NCBI GenBank assembly: GCA_945863875.1
Contig: CAMBBS010000024.1
Span: 1-64,000, forward strand
Length of the DNA stretch: 64,000 bases
Source: Desulfopila aestuarii DSM 18488
Lineage (GTDB): Bacteria; Desulfobacterota; Desulfobulbia; Desulfobulbales; Desulfocapsaceae
Reading direction: 5' to 3'
The notes under the pieces were generated by a model that had not been told where the DNA came from, searched no databases, and saw only the letters and a program-made list of their open reading frames with translations. Below, piece by piece: positions 1 to 7,611 of this stretch (positions are counted from its first letter, which is position 1; each line of letters begins with the position of its first letter). The position numbers and the translations under genes were made by a program.

Positions 1-529
1 CATGCACCGGCTGGCGCAGGCCGCCGGCACTGCCGAGCAGAGGGAAAAAGCCGAAGCGGCGGATAAATCGGGCTATTTCGGTGATATTTTTGTCCCGGCC
101 AAGGCCGTAGATCAGGGTCGGCCGCAGAATGAGCCAGTCGGCCCCTGTTGCGGCGGCCCAGTTTTGCAGGTCTTCTTCGCCCTGCAACAGACGGGCGGCC
201 ATGGCCACTTCGGCTTGGTCGGAAGAGGCGGTTTTGCTGAAGCGGCTGGTCGAAGACAGGGCGACGATACGGCGTGCGCCGCATGACTCGAGCAGCGGGT
301 AGTGTTCCTGGAGCAGCCAGATGGGGGCGGCGCACAGCCAGTTGTCGATGTGGCCGGTGACGCTGCGATGTTTCTCGGTCAGCCGGTGCCATCTGATGCC
401 GGGCCTTGCCGGGGCCTGCGGTTTTCTTGAAAAGGCCTCGACCGGTACATTATCTCGACGCAGCCGGGCAATGAGTTGCTCGCCAACAAAGCTGCTTGCC
501 CCGAGCACGCCGACAGCTGCTCTAGACAT
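1..529 (-). CDS. NAD-dependent epimerase/dehydratase family protein (3' part beyond window)
   Basis: This frame is absent from the ORF track because it runs off the window start. Translating the reverse strand from the ATG at 529 gives about 176 codons without a stop. The N-terminus has a Rossmann NAD(P)-binding glycine motif (GVLGASSFVG, residues 7-16) and a later RPTLIYG stretch typical of extended or atypical short-chain dehydrogenases acting on nucleotide sugars. The expected YxxxK is not clear in the visible part; an SSTSRFSKT segment lies near where the catalytic serine is expected. A GGAGG-like ribosome site (ggaggaaaaa) precedes the ATG. The start overlaps the stop of the upstream glycosyltransferase by 8 bases, so the two are probably cotranscribed and serve LPS or undecaprenyl-sugar synthesis. 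The substrate cannot be told from the sequence. Confidence 0.75.
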   Translation of the reverse strand, partial: MSRAAVGVLGASSFVGEQLIARLRRDNVPVEAFSRKPQAPARPGIRWHRLTEKHRSVTGHIDNWLCAAPIWLLQEHYPLLESCGARRIVALSSTSRFSKTASSDQAEVAMAARLLQGEEDLQNWAAATGADWLILRPTLIYGLGRDKNITEIARFIRRFGFFPLLGSAGGLRQPVH

Positions 530-1415
530 TTTTTCCTCCGACAAAGGCGGCGGCGATACGGCCGCCGTGGTAGCCGGCAATCAGGGTAAAGCGCAGCCAG
601 ACGCCGAAGACGACCAGCGGCCAGAGCAGGCCGGGATACTGATGGCGGAAAAACTTGCGGTAAAAGCGCATCATGCCCTTATGTTTATGCCACTCGACAA
701 AGATCGGCCGGTTGCGGCTGCAGGCGCCCTGGTCATGGATAAAAAGCGCCTGCGGCACGAAGAGGATTTTCCACCCCTGTTGCCGAAAGCGCATGCACAG
801 ATCGAGATCTTCGCAGTGGAGGAAATATTCTTCATCCCAGTCGCCGACGTCGTCCATCGCCTCACGCCTGATGAGCATGCAGGCGCCCGAGGTCGCCTCC
901 ACCTCGACAGGTCCTTTGGGCAGCGGCTGTTGGTGCAGATTGAAATCAGAGAACAGGCGTGGCCAGCGTCGAGAAAGACCGGCCAGGCCGAAGGCGCGGA
1001 CAAACGAGCGCCAGGGCGTGGGTACGGCGCGCCGCCCGCCGACCTGTTCGGTGCCGTCCATGTTCCGCAGCAGGCCGGTCGCCAGACCTGCGCGCGCATC
1101 CGCATCCATGATCAGCAGCAGCTGGGACAGGGCGTCAGGCTCGAAAAAACAGTCGGGATTAAGAAAGAGCAGAAAGGGACCGGAGGCGACGCGCGCGCCG
1201 GTATTACACGCCGCGGCGAAACCGACGTTGGTGGGATTGTCGATTATCCGGACGCCGGGCAACCCCTGCAGGGGGGCAAGGCTTTCATCCGTCGAGGCGT
1301 TATCGACGACGATAATCTCGATTTCCTGCGGACATTTCAGCAGTGAATTGACACAGCGATGCAGCAGTTCACCCGCGTTATAATTAACTATAATTGTTGA
1401 AACGATAACACGCAT
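522..1415 (-). CDS. Glycosyltransferase family 2 protein (rhamnosyltransferase-like)
   Basis: The 297-aa protein opens directly into a GT-A fold: TIIVNYNAGELL, then VVDNASTDES, then FLNPDCFFEP, the NPD variant of the metal/nucleotide-sugar motif. Around residues 185-215 it has GACMLIRREAMDDVGDWDEEYFLHCEDLD, in which the ED pair is the usual catalytic region of WbbL/RfbF-like GT2 enzymes. A hydrophobic segment near the C-terminus (LLWPLVVFGVWLRFTLIAG) may touch the inner membrane. Such enzymes transfer a deoxysugar or similar residue to a lipid-linked glycan in the cytoplasm. It overlaps the following epimerase gene by 8 bases. The ribosome site before the ATG is weak. Family call is secure; donor and acceptor are unknown. 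Confidence 0.85.
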   Translation of the reverse strand: MRVIVSTIIVNYNAGELLHRCVNSLLKCPQEIEIIVVDNASTDESLAPLQGLPGVRIIDNPTNVGFAAACNTGARVASGPFLLFLNPDCFFEPDALSQLLLIMDADARAGLATGLLRNMDGTEQVGGRRAVPTPWRSFVRAFGLAGLSRRWPRLFSDFNLHQQPLPKGPVEVEATSGACMLIRREAMDDVGDWDEEYFLHCEDLDLCMRFRQQGWKILFVPQALFIHDQGACSRNRPIFVEWHKHKGMMRFYRKFFRHQYPGLLWPLVVFGVWLRFTLIAGYHGGRIAAAFVGGKNV

Positions 1416-1634
1416 GATTGTTTATATACACTGTCTGCCGGGCAAAAGACCGGTGATCTTTGGTCGCTGATACTGATGTGATATGGCTGGAAAAAAACGC
1501 CGTGACTGTGCTTGACTGTGAGTAGAATCTTTTAATCTACCCGCTTGTGCATGGATCGGCAAGGTTTTTGTGGGCACCTAGCTATAAAAAAGAGTCGAGA
1601 GATGGGCGCCGTGGCCGTTTTGTTGATGGAAACC

Positions 1635-2192
1635 CTATTTTTTCTCCCGGTTATTCAACAGCCGTTTCTCGCTTCTCCTGGTAAAAAAGATGGACAGGAG
1701 CTTGAGCGAAAATACATAGGTGAGAAGGCCAGTCACCAGGCCGATAGCCAGGCTGCCGAGAACCAGAGGGATGAGGATTTCCTTGCCCATCTGCAAGACG
1801 GCGAGAAACTGTTCCTGGATATCCCAGAATTCAAGCGAGGCCATGGTCCGGCCGATATCAATAAACAGTCCGGACACTTCCGACAGGGGCGGGCCGTGCC
1901 AGATTTTTGCCCCCAGCCAGTAGTTGAAGGTATAAATGGGCGCGAGGGTGACCGGGTTGGTGATCCACACCGGTATCATGGCGGCGGGCCGGTTCAGATT
2001 GAAAAAGGTGGCCATGACAAAGGCCAGAATGAGCTGGACGCCGATCGTCGGGGTGAAAGCAATAAAGGTGCCCAGGCCGAGACCTCCGGCGATGGCCCGG
2101 GGAGAACTGCGCAACTTGATGACCCAGCGCAGAACCGGTCGCATACGGATGAGGATTTGCCGTTTGTTTTTCTTTTGAGGTAATTCTTGCAT
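1635..2192 (-). CDS. DUF2062 domain membrane protein
   Basis: The protein has the DUF2062 core SPRAIAGGLGLGTFIAFTP, followed by two or three hydrophobic segments (IGVQLILAFVMATFF; ILIPLVLGSLAIGLVTGLLTYVFSL) and a basic C-terminal tail. DUF2062 proteins are small inner-membrane proteins of unknown biochemical role, often near polyprenyl-linked glycosyltransferases. The ORF track begins at 2270, but that overlaps the 3' end of the upstream beta-helix gene by 44 bases; I prefer the internal ATG at 2192, which puts about 30 residues before the domain as usual. No strong ribosome site is visible at either start, so the longer form remains possible. Confidence 0.75.
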   Translation of the reverse strand: MQELPQKKNKRQILIRMRPVLRWVIKLRSSPRAIAGGLGLGTFIAFTPTIGVQLILAFVMATFFNLNRPAAMIPVWITNPVTLAPIYTFNYWLGAKIWHGPPLSEVSGLFIDIGRTMASLEFWDIQEQFLAVLQMGKEILIPLVLGSLAIGLVTGLLTYVFSLKLLSIFFTRRSEKRLLNNREKK

Positions 2193-2226
2193 TATTTTAT
2201 TAACCGCTTCCGGATCAAGGCTAAGC

Positions 2227-3648
2227 TTACGGCAAGATTCTGATGCTCGGGTACATGCCGGCCTTTGCACCGAACTGGAACGGTTGGATGGTGTTCAGGG
2301 AAAGCTTCTGATTTCGCTGGGCATGGCCGGCATTTTCCCCGTTGGCGAAAAAAGCCCCGTTGGCCTCGAGGATATGATGAATGCGGTCCTTGAAGGACTG
2401 GACGAGCAGGGCCCCTTTTCCTTCAAAATGCATGCGGCCTTTGGTAAACGACGATTCAACGCTGGCCAGTTCGTCGAGGGAGAGGGAGTTTGTCGCCAGC
2501 TCCTCCTTGTTTCTTATCAGCCCCCAGACGAGGTGCCCGGCCGGAATTTCCAGCGGCTGGTCGATGTCGATGATGGTATGCGGCACAATGACACATCCCG
2601 TACCGATGGTTAGCCGGCTGTCCTTTTTGCCGTAGAGAAAACTATTGAAACCGACAAAGACATAGGGCCCGAGCTGCGCCTCGATTATTTTCGCCCCATG
2701 GGCGGTGACGTTGTAGCCTTGAAGGCAGGAGTTGATGATAAAACAGTTTTCCTGGGCGTTGGCCCCCTTGCCGAGAGTGGAGTTTTCCAGGTAGGCCCGC
2801 TGGGAGACCAGCACGTTCTCGGCGATTTTTATATTGGGCAGGACCACGGCATAGCGATCCAGCGAGGCCGTTTCGGGAATGGATTCGATGGCGTCAAGGT
2901 TGACAAAGTCGAACACCCGCTGGAATTGCTCTTTACGTTCTTCGATGAAATCGATGAGGACGCCCCAGGGCACCTTGTCCGGTGACAGTGAAACGTAGTG
3001 GGCGAGAATATCCTGCGGGTATTTATAGAGAAAGTTGAACTGACCGGGCTTGTGCACCCAGATGGTGCCGGGATCGACCTTCTGGTGGCTGATTTCTCCG
3101 GCCTGGATATAGGAGTAGGAGCCGATCACGCAGTCGCGCATGGTCGTCAGGTCGACGGTGGCAAAGGGGCCGAGAAAACTGCCGTCGGTCGGTGAGCCAT
3201 GGATGTTGGCGTAGTCCATGGCCAGGGTATCGGTTATAAAGAATTTTTCCGGGGTTTCCGGATCATGGGAATAGTTGTGCACCAGCGTTTTGACCAGCGC
3301 GCTGTCCTCAATATCAATAATTTCGTCCTTGTTCAAGGTCAGGGCAAAGTCGCCGAACTGGATGGTATTGTCTTTGCGTTTCAGTTCATCGCCGCGGATA
3401 TCACTCTTGTAGAGCAGTGAATTGCGCACCCGGCATTTTCCAAGAAAATAGCTGCCGGCAAGGGCGGAATTTTCAAAGTGCAGATCAAGCGGATGGTCCG
3501 GGGTTATGCCGTAAAAGGCATAGAACTTGCTCATCTGATCCGGTGGAATAAGGGCATCGGCATATGGTCTGACATCAAACTTCTGTTCTCGGAGATTGAT
3601 GTTGACCCTCTGGACAATTCTATTGAAGAGTTTTTCCAATTCTTTCAT
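2227..3648 (-). CDS. Left-handed beta-helix (hexapeptide-like) protein of unknown function
   Basis: The 473-aa protein is soluble and rich in short turns such as FENSALAGSYFLGKCRVRNSLL, MRDCVIGSYSYIQAG and AYLENSTLGKGANAQENCFI, which look like irregular left-handed beta-helix coils of the hexapeptide acyltransferase and nucleotidyltransferase superfamily. A late segment, LTIGTGCVIVPHTIIDI followed by IPAGHLVWGLI, resembles the end of a hexapeptide domain. The first 90 residues are helical and not recognised. No clear catalytic histidine context or nucleotide-binding motif stands out. It lies between a CBS-domain gene and the DUF2062 gene on the same strand, 50 bases after the former. The function could be sugar acylation or structural; I do not recognise a named family with certainty. 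Confidence 0.65.
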   Translation of the reverse strand: MKELEKLFNRIVQRVNINLREQKFDVRPYADALIPPDQMSKFYAFYGITPDHPLDLHFENSALAGSYFLGKCRVRNSLLYKSDIRGDELKRKDNTIQFGDFALTLNKDEIIDIEDSALVKTLVHNYSHDPETPEKFFITDTLAMDYANIHGSPTDGSFLGPFATVDLTTMRDCVIGSYSYIQAGEISHQKVDPGTIWVHKPGQFNFLYKYPQDILAHYVSLSPDKVPWGVLIDFIEERKEQFQRVFDFVNLDAIESIPETASLDRYAVVLPNIKIAENVLVSQRAYLENSTLGKGANAQENCFIINSCLQGYNVTAHGAKIIEAQLGPYVFVGFNSFLYGKKDSRLTIGTGCVIVPHTIIDIDQPLEIPAGHLVWGLIRNKEELATNSLSLDELASVESSFTKGRMHFEGKGALLVQSFKDRIHHILEANGAFFANGENAGHAQRNQKLSLNTIQPFQFGAKAGMYPSIRILP

Positions 3649-3698
3649 AAGGTATCCGAAGATTGAGGTTTTTATGAATTTGCTCTGCCGCCGACGAC

Positions 3699-4274
3699 TC
3701 AGGGTGCGTTTACCGGTTCGTTTTCCAGTTTTATCATTTTATGAAAAACAGCGGCAAAGACATCGGAGATCCTCAGGATACCGACGATTTTTTCATCCCG
3801 GGTGACCAGCAGGGACAGATGGGTTCCGGCAACCAGCCGATGTATCGCCGTGTCCAGGCTGCAATCTTCGGCGACGTATTCCCCGGCTGACGGCGTCTGC
3901 ATGAATTCTTCAACCTTTTTCACCGAGGCGGCCCGCAGCGATTCCTTGCTCATCACCTTGCCCCTGTAGCGATACAGGTCGCGGAGCTGGGTAATGTATT
4001 GATCGCTGAATTTGAACCCTTTGAGTTGTTCGATATCGGAGTTAGCGGTAAAATCCGGTTCAATGGCTTTTAGTGCCCGCAGCTGACTGATTTTGCCGAC
4101 AATGCGACCCTCCACGTCGAGGACGATGATGGCGCGGTGCTGGTATTTGCTCGTGGTATAGGTTTCCTGGGCCTGCTCCAGGGCCTTTACCGCATCGATG
4201 AGTGATGTGCCGACAACGACGGTTGCATATTCGGAAATCGGCACCATAAGGTCTTTGACACGATGATTTTCCAT
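3699..4274 (-). CDS. CBS-domain protein
   Basis: The 191-aa protein holds two CBS motifs: residues about 3-70 (VKDLMVPISEYATVVVGTSLIDAVKALEQA, then RAIIVLDVEGRIVGKISQLRALKAI) and about 120-185 (VEEFMQTPSAGEYVAEDCSLDTAIHRLVAG, then SLLVTRDEKIVGILRISDVFAAV). Tandem CBS modules bind adenine nucleotides and act as energy or ligand sensors. No catalytic domain is attached, so this would be a stand-alone regulator. The ATG at 4274 has a clear purine-rich ribosome site (aggggg). The upstream 213 bases to the next gene show no convincing feature beyond short shadow ORFs. The partner protein is unknown. Confidence 0.85.
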   Translation of the reverse strand: MENHRVKDLMVPISEYATVVVGTSLIDAVKALEQAQETYTTSKYQHRAIIVLDVEGRIVGKISQLRALKAIEPDFTANSDIEQLKGFKFSDQYITQLRDLYRYRGKVMSKESLRAASVKKVEEFMQTPSAGEYVAEDCSLDTAIHRLVAGTHLSLLVTRDEKIVGILRISDVFAAVFHKMIKLENEPVNAP

Positions 4275-4487
4275 ATTCCCCCTGATCGGACTGACTGAGT
4301 TATGGGTAACATATCTTGAACGGATTATGCTTTGTTATCTATGATAAAAATTCGATTTTGTCAACCATTCCGGACGGGAACCCCTGCGTTAGAGCGGCAA
4401 GAGTCGCCTCTGGTGCCCCCCGCCCCTGCGCTGCAGTCCCGGGACTTCCGTGGCAGAGGATCCGGCGCATGGCTGCCAAGGGAAAGG

Positions 4488-5981
4488 TTACTGTCCCGGG
4501 CTGGCCGGAAGAGGGAACTGGATAACGGCGAATTTGACGGTTTCCGAGCGGCCATATTTATAGCGATGCTGCAGGGAGCGGACGGGGTACTCCGTCGGAA
4601 CAATATTGTAGGTCCTGGTCAGAAAGGAGACAAGCCCAGGCGGCATTGACAAAGAATTATCGGCTTGCCAGATGACCGCTGCCGAGGAAAAATTGTGGGG
4701 CAGGGTGCGGCTTGCCAATTTGTAGCCGGGGATGAGAGCGGTGCTGCCGGGAAACTGCATGTGCATATTGCCGGCGACAAAACGGTTGTCGCTGATGATC
4801 AGGCCGTCGGAAAACCCGGATTGGCGCAGCTCGCCGGCCATTGCCGTAAAGGGATAGTTCATCCGGCAGAAACGCCCTGTGACCGAGGCGCCGACCACCC
4901 GTATGGCAAAGGCGCAATAGACGGCTGCTGCCGTTATGCATACCACGCCGATAAAAACCTTGAACCGCTTTGGCGTGATCCGTGCCGGCGCAAGTCTGGC
5001 AAAGAAAAAGAGCGGGACGGCAAAGAGTAAAGGCTGCAGCCAGCGGTCTTTGACGTAGGTTACTTTAAAGAAAAAAACCACCACCAGGAGGATGAGAAAG
5101 AGCGTGAGCAGATACCGTTGGATAAACTGCTGCTGCATATCGCCCTCGGAATTGTCGTTTCGAGTGAAACCGGCGGGAAAGACCAGCAGCCAGACAAGCC
5201 ACAGCGGCGTGAGAAACAGGAAGCTCTTGACAAAAAGACTGATGATGCCCTGCACCTGATAGCCTTCGACGACCCGTTTGAACTTATGGCTCGCCGAAAA
5301 GACGATATCCTGATTATGGAACATCCACAGCAGATACGGTCCACTGACCACGGCCATGATCGCCAGAGTCAGGAGGATTTTCGGGGAAAAGAGCGCTTTT
5401 CTCCCTGCGGCAAAGGTGGCCATGGTCAGCAAAAGCGTCGCTATGAAGAGCGCGAAGTTGGCCTTGCCGAGGATGCCGATGGAGAGCAGCAAACCAAAAA
5501 GACCATAATTGAGCAGCTCCTGCTTCTTCAGAAGACGCAGCGCCTGCCAGAGAGAGGCGGCGGCGGCACAGACCACCAGCGTGGTGTGCGTCATGTCACG
5601 CTGGGATTCCCAGCCGATCTGCGGGATAAGCAGCAGGGAGCAGGTGGCGAGGATCGCCGCCCGGCTGTCCTTGAGAATTTCCCGGCCGCTGAGAAAGACG
5701 AAGACATAGGTGAGAAACAGCAGGGCGTTCTTCAGCAGGCTGACGGCAAAGACGTTTTTACCAAAGAGCTGAAAAAGGGCGTACTGCATCCAGGTATAAA
5801 GCGGCGGCTGTTCGGTATAGCCGGCCAGCAGCCATTGGCCGAGGAGAACCTGTTCCGCCTCGTCGTAGTCGAGGGCATCGGAAACCAGCACGCGCAGGAC
5901 AATGTGCAGGGCAAAATACCCCCCGAGCAAAAGGAGAAATTTGCTTGCCAGCTGCGGCGGGGATTCCGGGGAGGTCGTCAT
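4488..5981 (-). CDS. ArnT/PMT-like GT39 membrane glycosyltransferase
   Basis: The 497-aa polytopic membrane protein has about a dozen hydrophobic segments and the N-terminal signature of PMT_2/ArnT enzymes: DYDEAEQVLLGQW (residues 37-49), with acidic residues in the first periplasmic loop as catalytic base, then the aromatic TEQPPLYTW stretch. Family members take a sugar from undecaprenyl phosphate on the periplasmic face and attach it to lipid A, core or protein. Its ATG overlaps the stop of the LABN gene by four bases, and that gene overlaps the GT2 gene upstream in the same way, giving a tight three-gene unit. The C-terminal 100 residues are soluble and presumably periplasmic. The sugar identity cannot be read from sequence. 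Confidence 0.85.
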   Translation of the reverse strand: MTTSPESPPQLASKFLLLLGGYFALHIVLRVLVSDALDYDEAEQVLLGQWLLAGYTEQPPLYTWMQYALFQLFGKNVFAVSLLKNALLFLTYVFVFLSGREILKDSRAAILATCSLLLIPQIGWESQRDMTHTTLVVCAAAASLWQALRLLKKQELLNYGLFGLLLSIGILGKANFALFIATLLLTMATFAAGRKALFSPKILLTLAIMAVVSGPYLLWMFHNQDIVFSASHKFKRVVEGYQVQGIISLFVKSFLFLTPLWLVWLLVFPAGFTRNDNSEGDMQQQFIQRYLLTLFLILLVVVFFFKVTYVKDRWLQPLLFAVPLFFFARLAPARITPKRFKVFIGVVCITAAAVYCAFAIRVVGASVTGRFCRMNYPFTAMAGELRQSGFSDGLIISDNRFVAGNMHMQFPGSTALIPGYKLASRTLPHNFSSAAVIWQADNSLSMPPGLVSFLTRTYNIVPTEYPVRSLQHRYKYGRSETVKFAVIQFPLPASPGQ

Positions 5982-6622
5982 TGTGCTACGTCCTGCGTCG
6001 AGCGGCTGTGGCGCAGGCCGAGCAGAATGTTTCTACTGTAGACGACCACGCCGAATAACTGACCGACCAAGAGAACCGGGTCTTTTCTGAAGATGGCGTA
6101 GCTGAGCAGCATGATCGAGCCGGTGATGCTGATGATCCAGAAACCGATCGGCAGCATTGATTGTTGCCGTCTTTCGCTGTAGAGCCACTGGTAGATGAAG
6201 CGAAAAGTAAAAACACACTGGCCGACCACGCCCCAGAGCAGAAGCGACGAGGAAATATCCTTGTTGGCAAAAAGTTTGTGGATGTTATAGGTCTCTCCGG
6301 TGAGCAGCCAGCAGATGGCCAGGCCGGGGAAAACAAAAACCAGGATCCGCACCGGGCCCGGGACCTTTTCCCAGAAGCCGAAGTAATAGAGATTGCGGAT
6401 GTACACCCCATAGGTAATAACCTGGCCGAGAATGATGACCAGATCATTGCGCAGGATACCGTAGACCATCAACAGAAAGGAGGCGAGGATGCTCAGCTGC
6501 CAGAAGAGCAGGGGCGAGAGAATCCGTCCCGCCTTTTCCGAGGCAATCCACTGGGTGATCTGCCGTGCCGAAAAAAGAATCTGGGCGAGAAAACCTATTG
6601 AAAAAACGAGGTATTGGTTCAT
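5978..6622 (-). CDS. Lipid A biosynthesis N-terminal domain (LABN) protein, duplicated domain
   Basis: The 214-aa membrane protein consists of two related LABN units. The first is near residues 8-82 (FLAQILFSARQITQWIASE ... LGQVITYGVYIRNL) and the second near 130-205 (VGQCVFTFRFIYQWLYSER ... VGQLFGVVVYSRNI). Each has the Q-W-[ILM] and Y-x-R-N pattern and three short hydrophobic helices, similar in topology to SemiSWEET/PQ-loop transporters. It lies between a dolichyl-phosphate-mannose-synthase-like GT2 and a GT39 enzyme, with ATGA overlaps on both sides. This position suggests it flips or presents the lipid-linked sugar made by the GT2 to the GT39. That role is an inference from context. Confidence 0.85.
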   Translation of the reverse strand: MNQYLVFSIGFLAQILFSARQITQWIASEKAGRILSPLLFWQLSILASFLLMVYGILRNDLVIILGQVITYGVYIRNLYYFGFWEKVPGPVRILVFVFPGLAICWLLTGETYNIHKLFANKDISSSLLLWGVVGQCVFTFRFIYQWLYSERRQQSMLPIGFWIISITGSIMLLSYAIFRKDPVLLVGQLFGVVVYSRNILLGLRHSRSTQDVAQ

Positions 6623-7335
6623 GTATTCCGGTCCGCTATCTTGTAGCGGATATATCGACTGCGCATCCAGCGAAAGGCCAGGGTGTCAAAAAAAGGCCCA
6701 ACAAGACGGTTGAGGAGATGGTATTTGGCGGTACCGGCATAACGGGGCGAGTGCGTTATGGGAAGCTGCTTGACTTTGCCGCCCTGCAGCTGGACGAGGG
6801 CGGGAAGAAAACGGTGCAGGCCGACGAAAAAAGGCATTTCCCGGGCGTAGGTGAGTTTGATTATTTTCAAGGGACAGCAGGTATCCTTGATGGCATCATT
6901 GATCATCAAGCGCCGGTAGGTATTGGCAATTTTCGAGGATAACCGTTTTATCAAACGGTCCTGTCTTTTTTCGCGGATGCCGTTGACCATGTCATAGTCG
7001 GGAAAATAACTGAAATATGATAAAAAGTCGGCGGGATGGGTCTGCAGGTCGGCATCGATATAGCCGACCAGTGTCGTCGTGCAATGATCAAAGCCGGCCT
7101 TTATGGCGACGCTCAGGCCATAGTTTTTATCGAGGGACAGCACGGTGCAATACGCGGTCTGCTGGCATTTTTCCGTGAGTATTTTCAGGCTATTATCTGA
7201 CGATCCGTCATTGATGAAGAGGACGCGGCTTGGCACGGGGCTGGAGGCGATAAAGGTGTCCATCTCGAGAAAGAATGCCGGAAGGCTCTCTTCTTCATTA
7301 AATACCGGGACGATGATGGTCAGTTCATCACTCAT
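6619..7335 (-). CDS. GT2 polyprenyl-phosphate glycosyltransferase (DPM1/ArnC-like)
   Basis: The protein begins with TIIVPVFNEEESLPAFFLEMD, has LFINDGSSDNSL and the DADLQ motif (YIDADLQTHPADF) of polyprenyl-phosphate sugar synthases, and lacks the C-terminal transmembrane helices seen in GtrB. It should transfer a sugar from a nucleotide donor to undecaprenyl phosphate at the cytoplasmic face. The ORF track uses a TTG at 7350; I prefer the ATG five codons later at 7335, which sits right before the conserved core, although the ribosome site is weak for both. The stop overlaps the LABN start (ATGA), making a GT2-LABN-GT39 operon for envelope glycan decoration. Confidence 0.85.
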   Translation of the reverse strand: MSDELTIIVPVFNEEESLPAFFLEMDTFIASSPVPSRVLFINDGSSDNSLKILTEKCQQTAYCTVLSLDKNYGLSVAIKAGFDHCTTTLVGYIDADLQTHPADFLSYFSYFPDYDMVNGIREKRQDRLIKRLSSKIANTYRRLMINDAIKDTCCPLKIIKLTYAREMPFFVGLHRFLPALVQLQGGKVKQLPITHSPRYAGTAKYHLLNRLVGPFFDTLAFRWMRSRYIRYKIADRNT

Positions 7336-7611
7336 GTGTGACTCATGCAATTGGATGTATTCGCCGTTTGCTTTTGGGCGGCCGGGATCTGCTCTGGCAG
7401 GGTTCTACGGGTCTATGCGATAACCGCATATGGTTACCAGACATCGTCATGAAACTCAAGTCAATTTCTTGGCGGTGGTGGGTCCTCTCTCCGGCCCGAG
7501 CCGCACTATCTTGTCGGTATGTCGATTATAGTTTTCCCGCAGGGCTGGAAGTATGCTAATGTTACAAAAGTAAAAAGCCAGTTTAAGAGTACCCTCTTTT
7601 GGAAGGTGTGC

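Noticed and set aside
321-1346. Long plus-strand ORF of 341 aa
   Set aside because: It lies opposite the GT2 and epimerase genes, which show clear family motifs. Its translation is rich in Arg/Gly/Asp with no recognisable domain: a GC-rich antisense shadow.
5118-6041. 307-aa plus-strand ORF
   Set aside because: Antisense shadow of the GT39 membrane protein; low-complexity charged composition.
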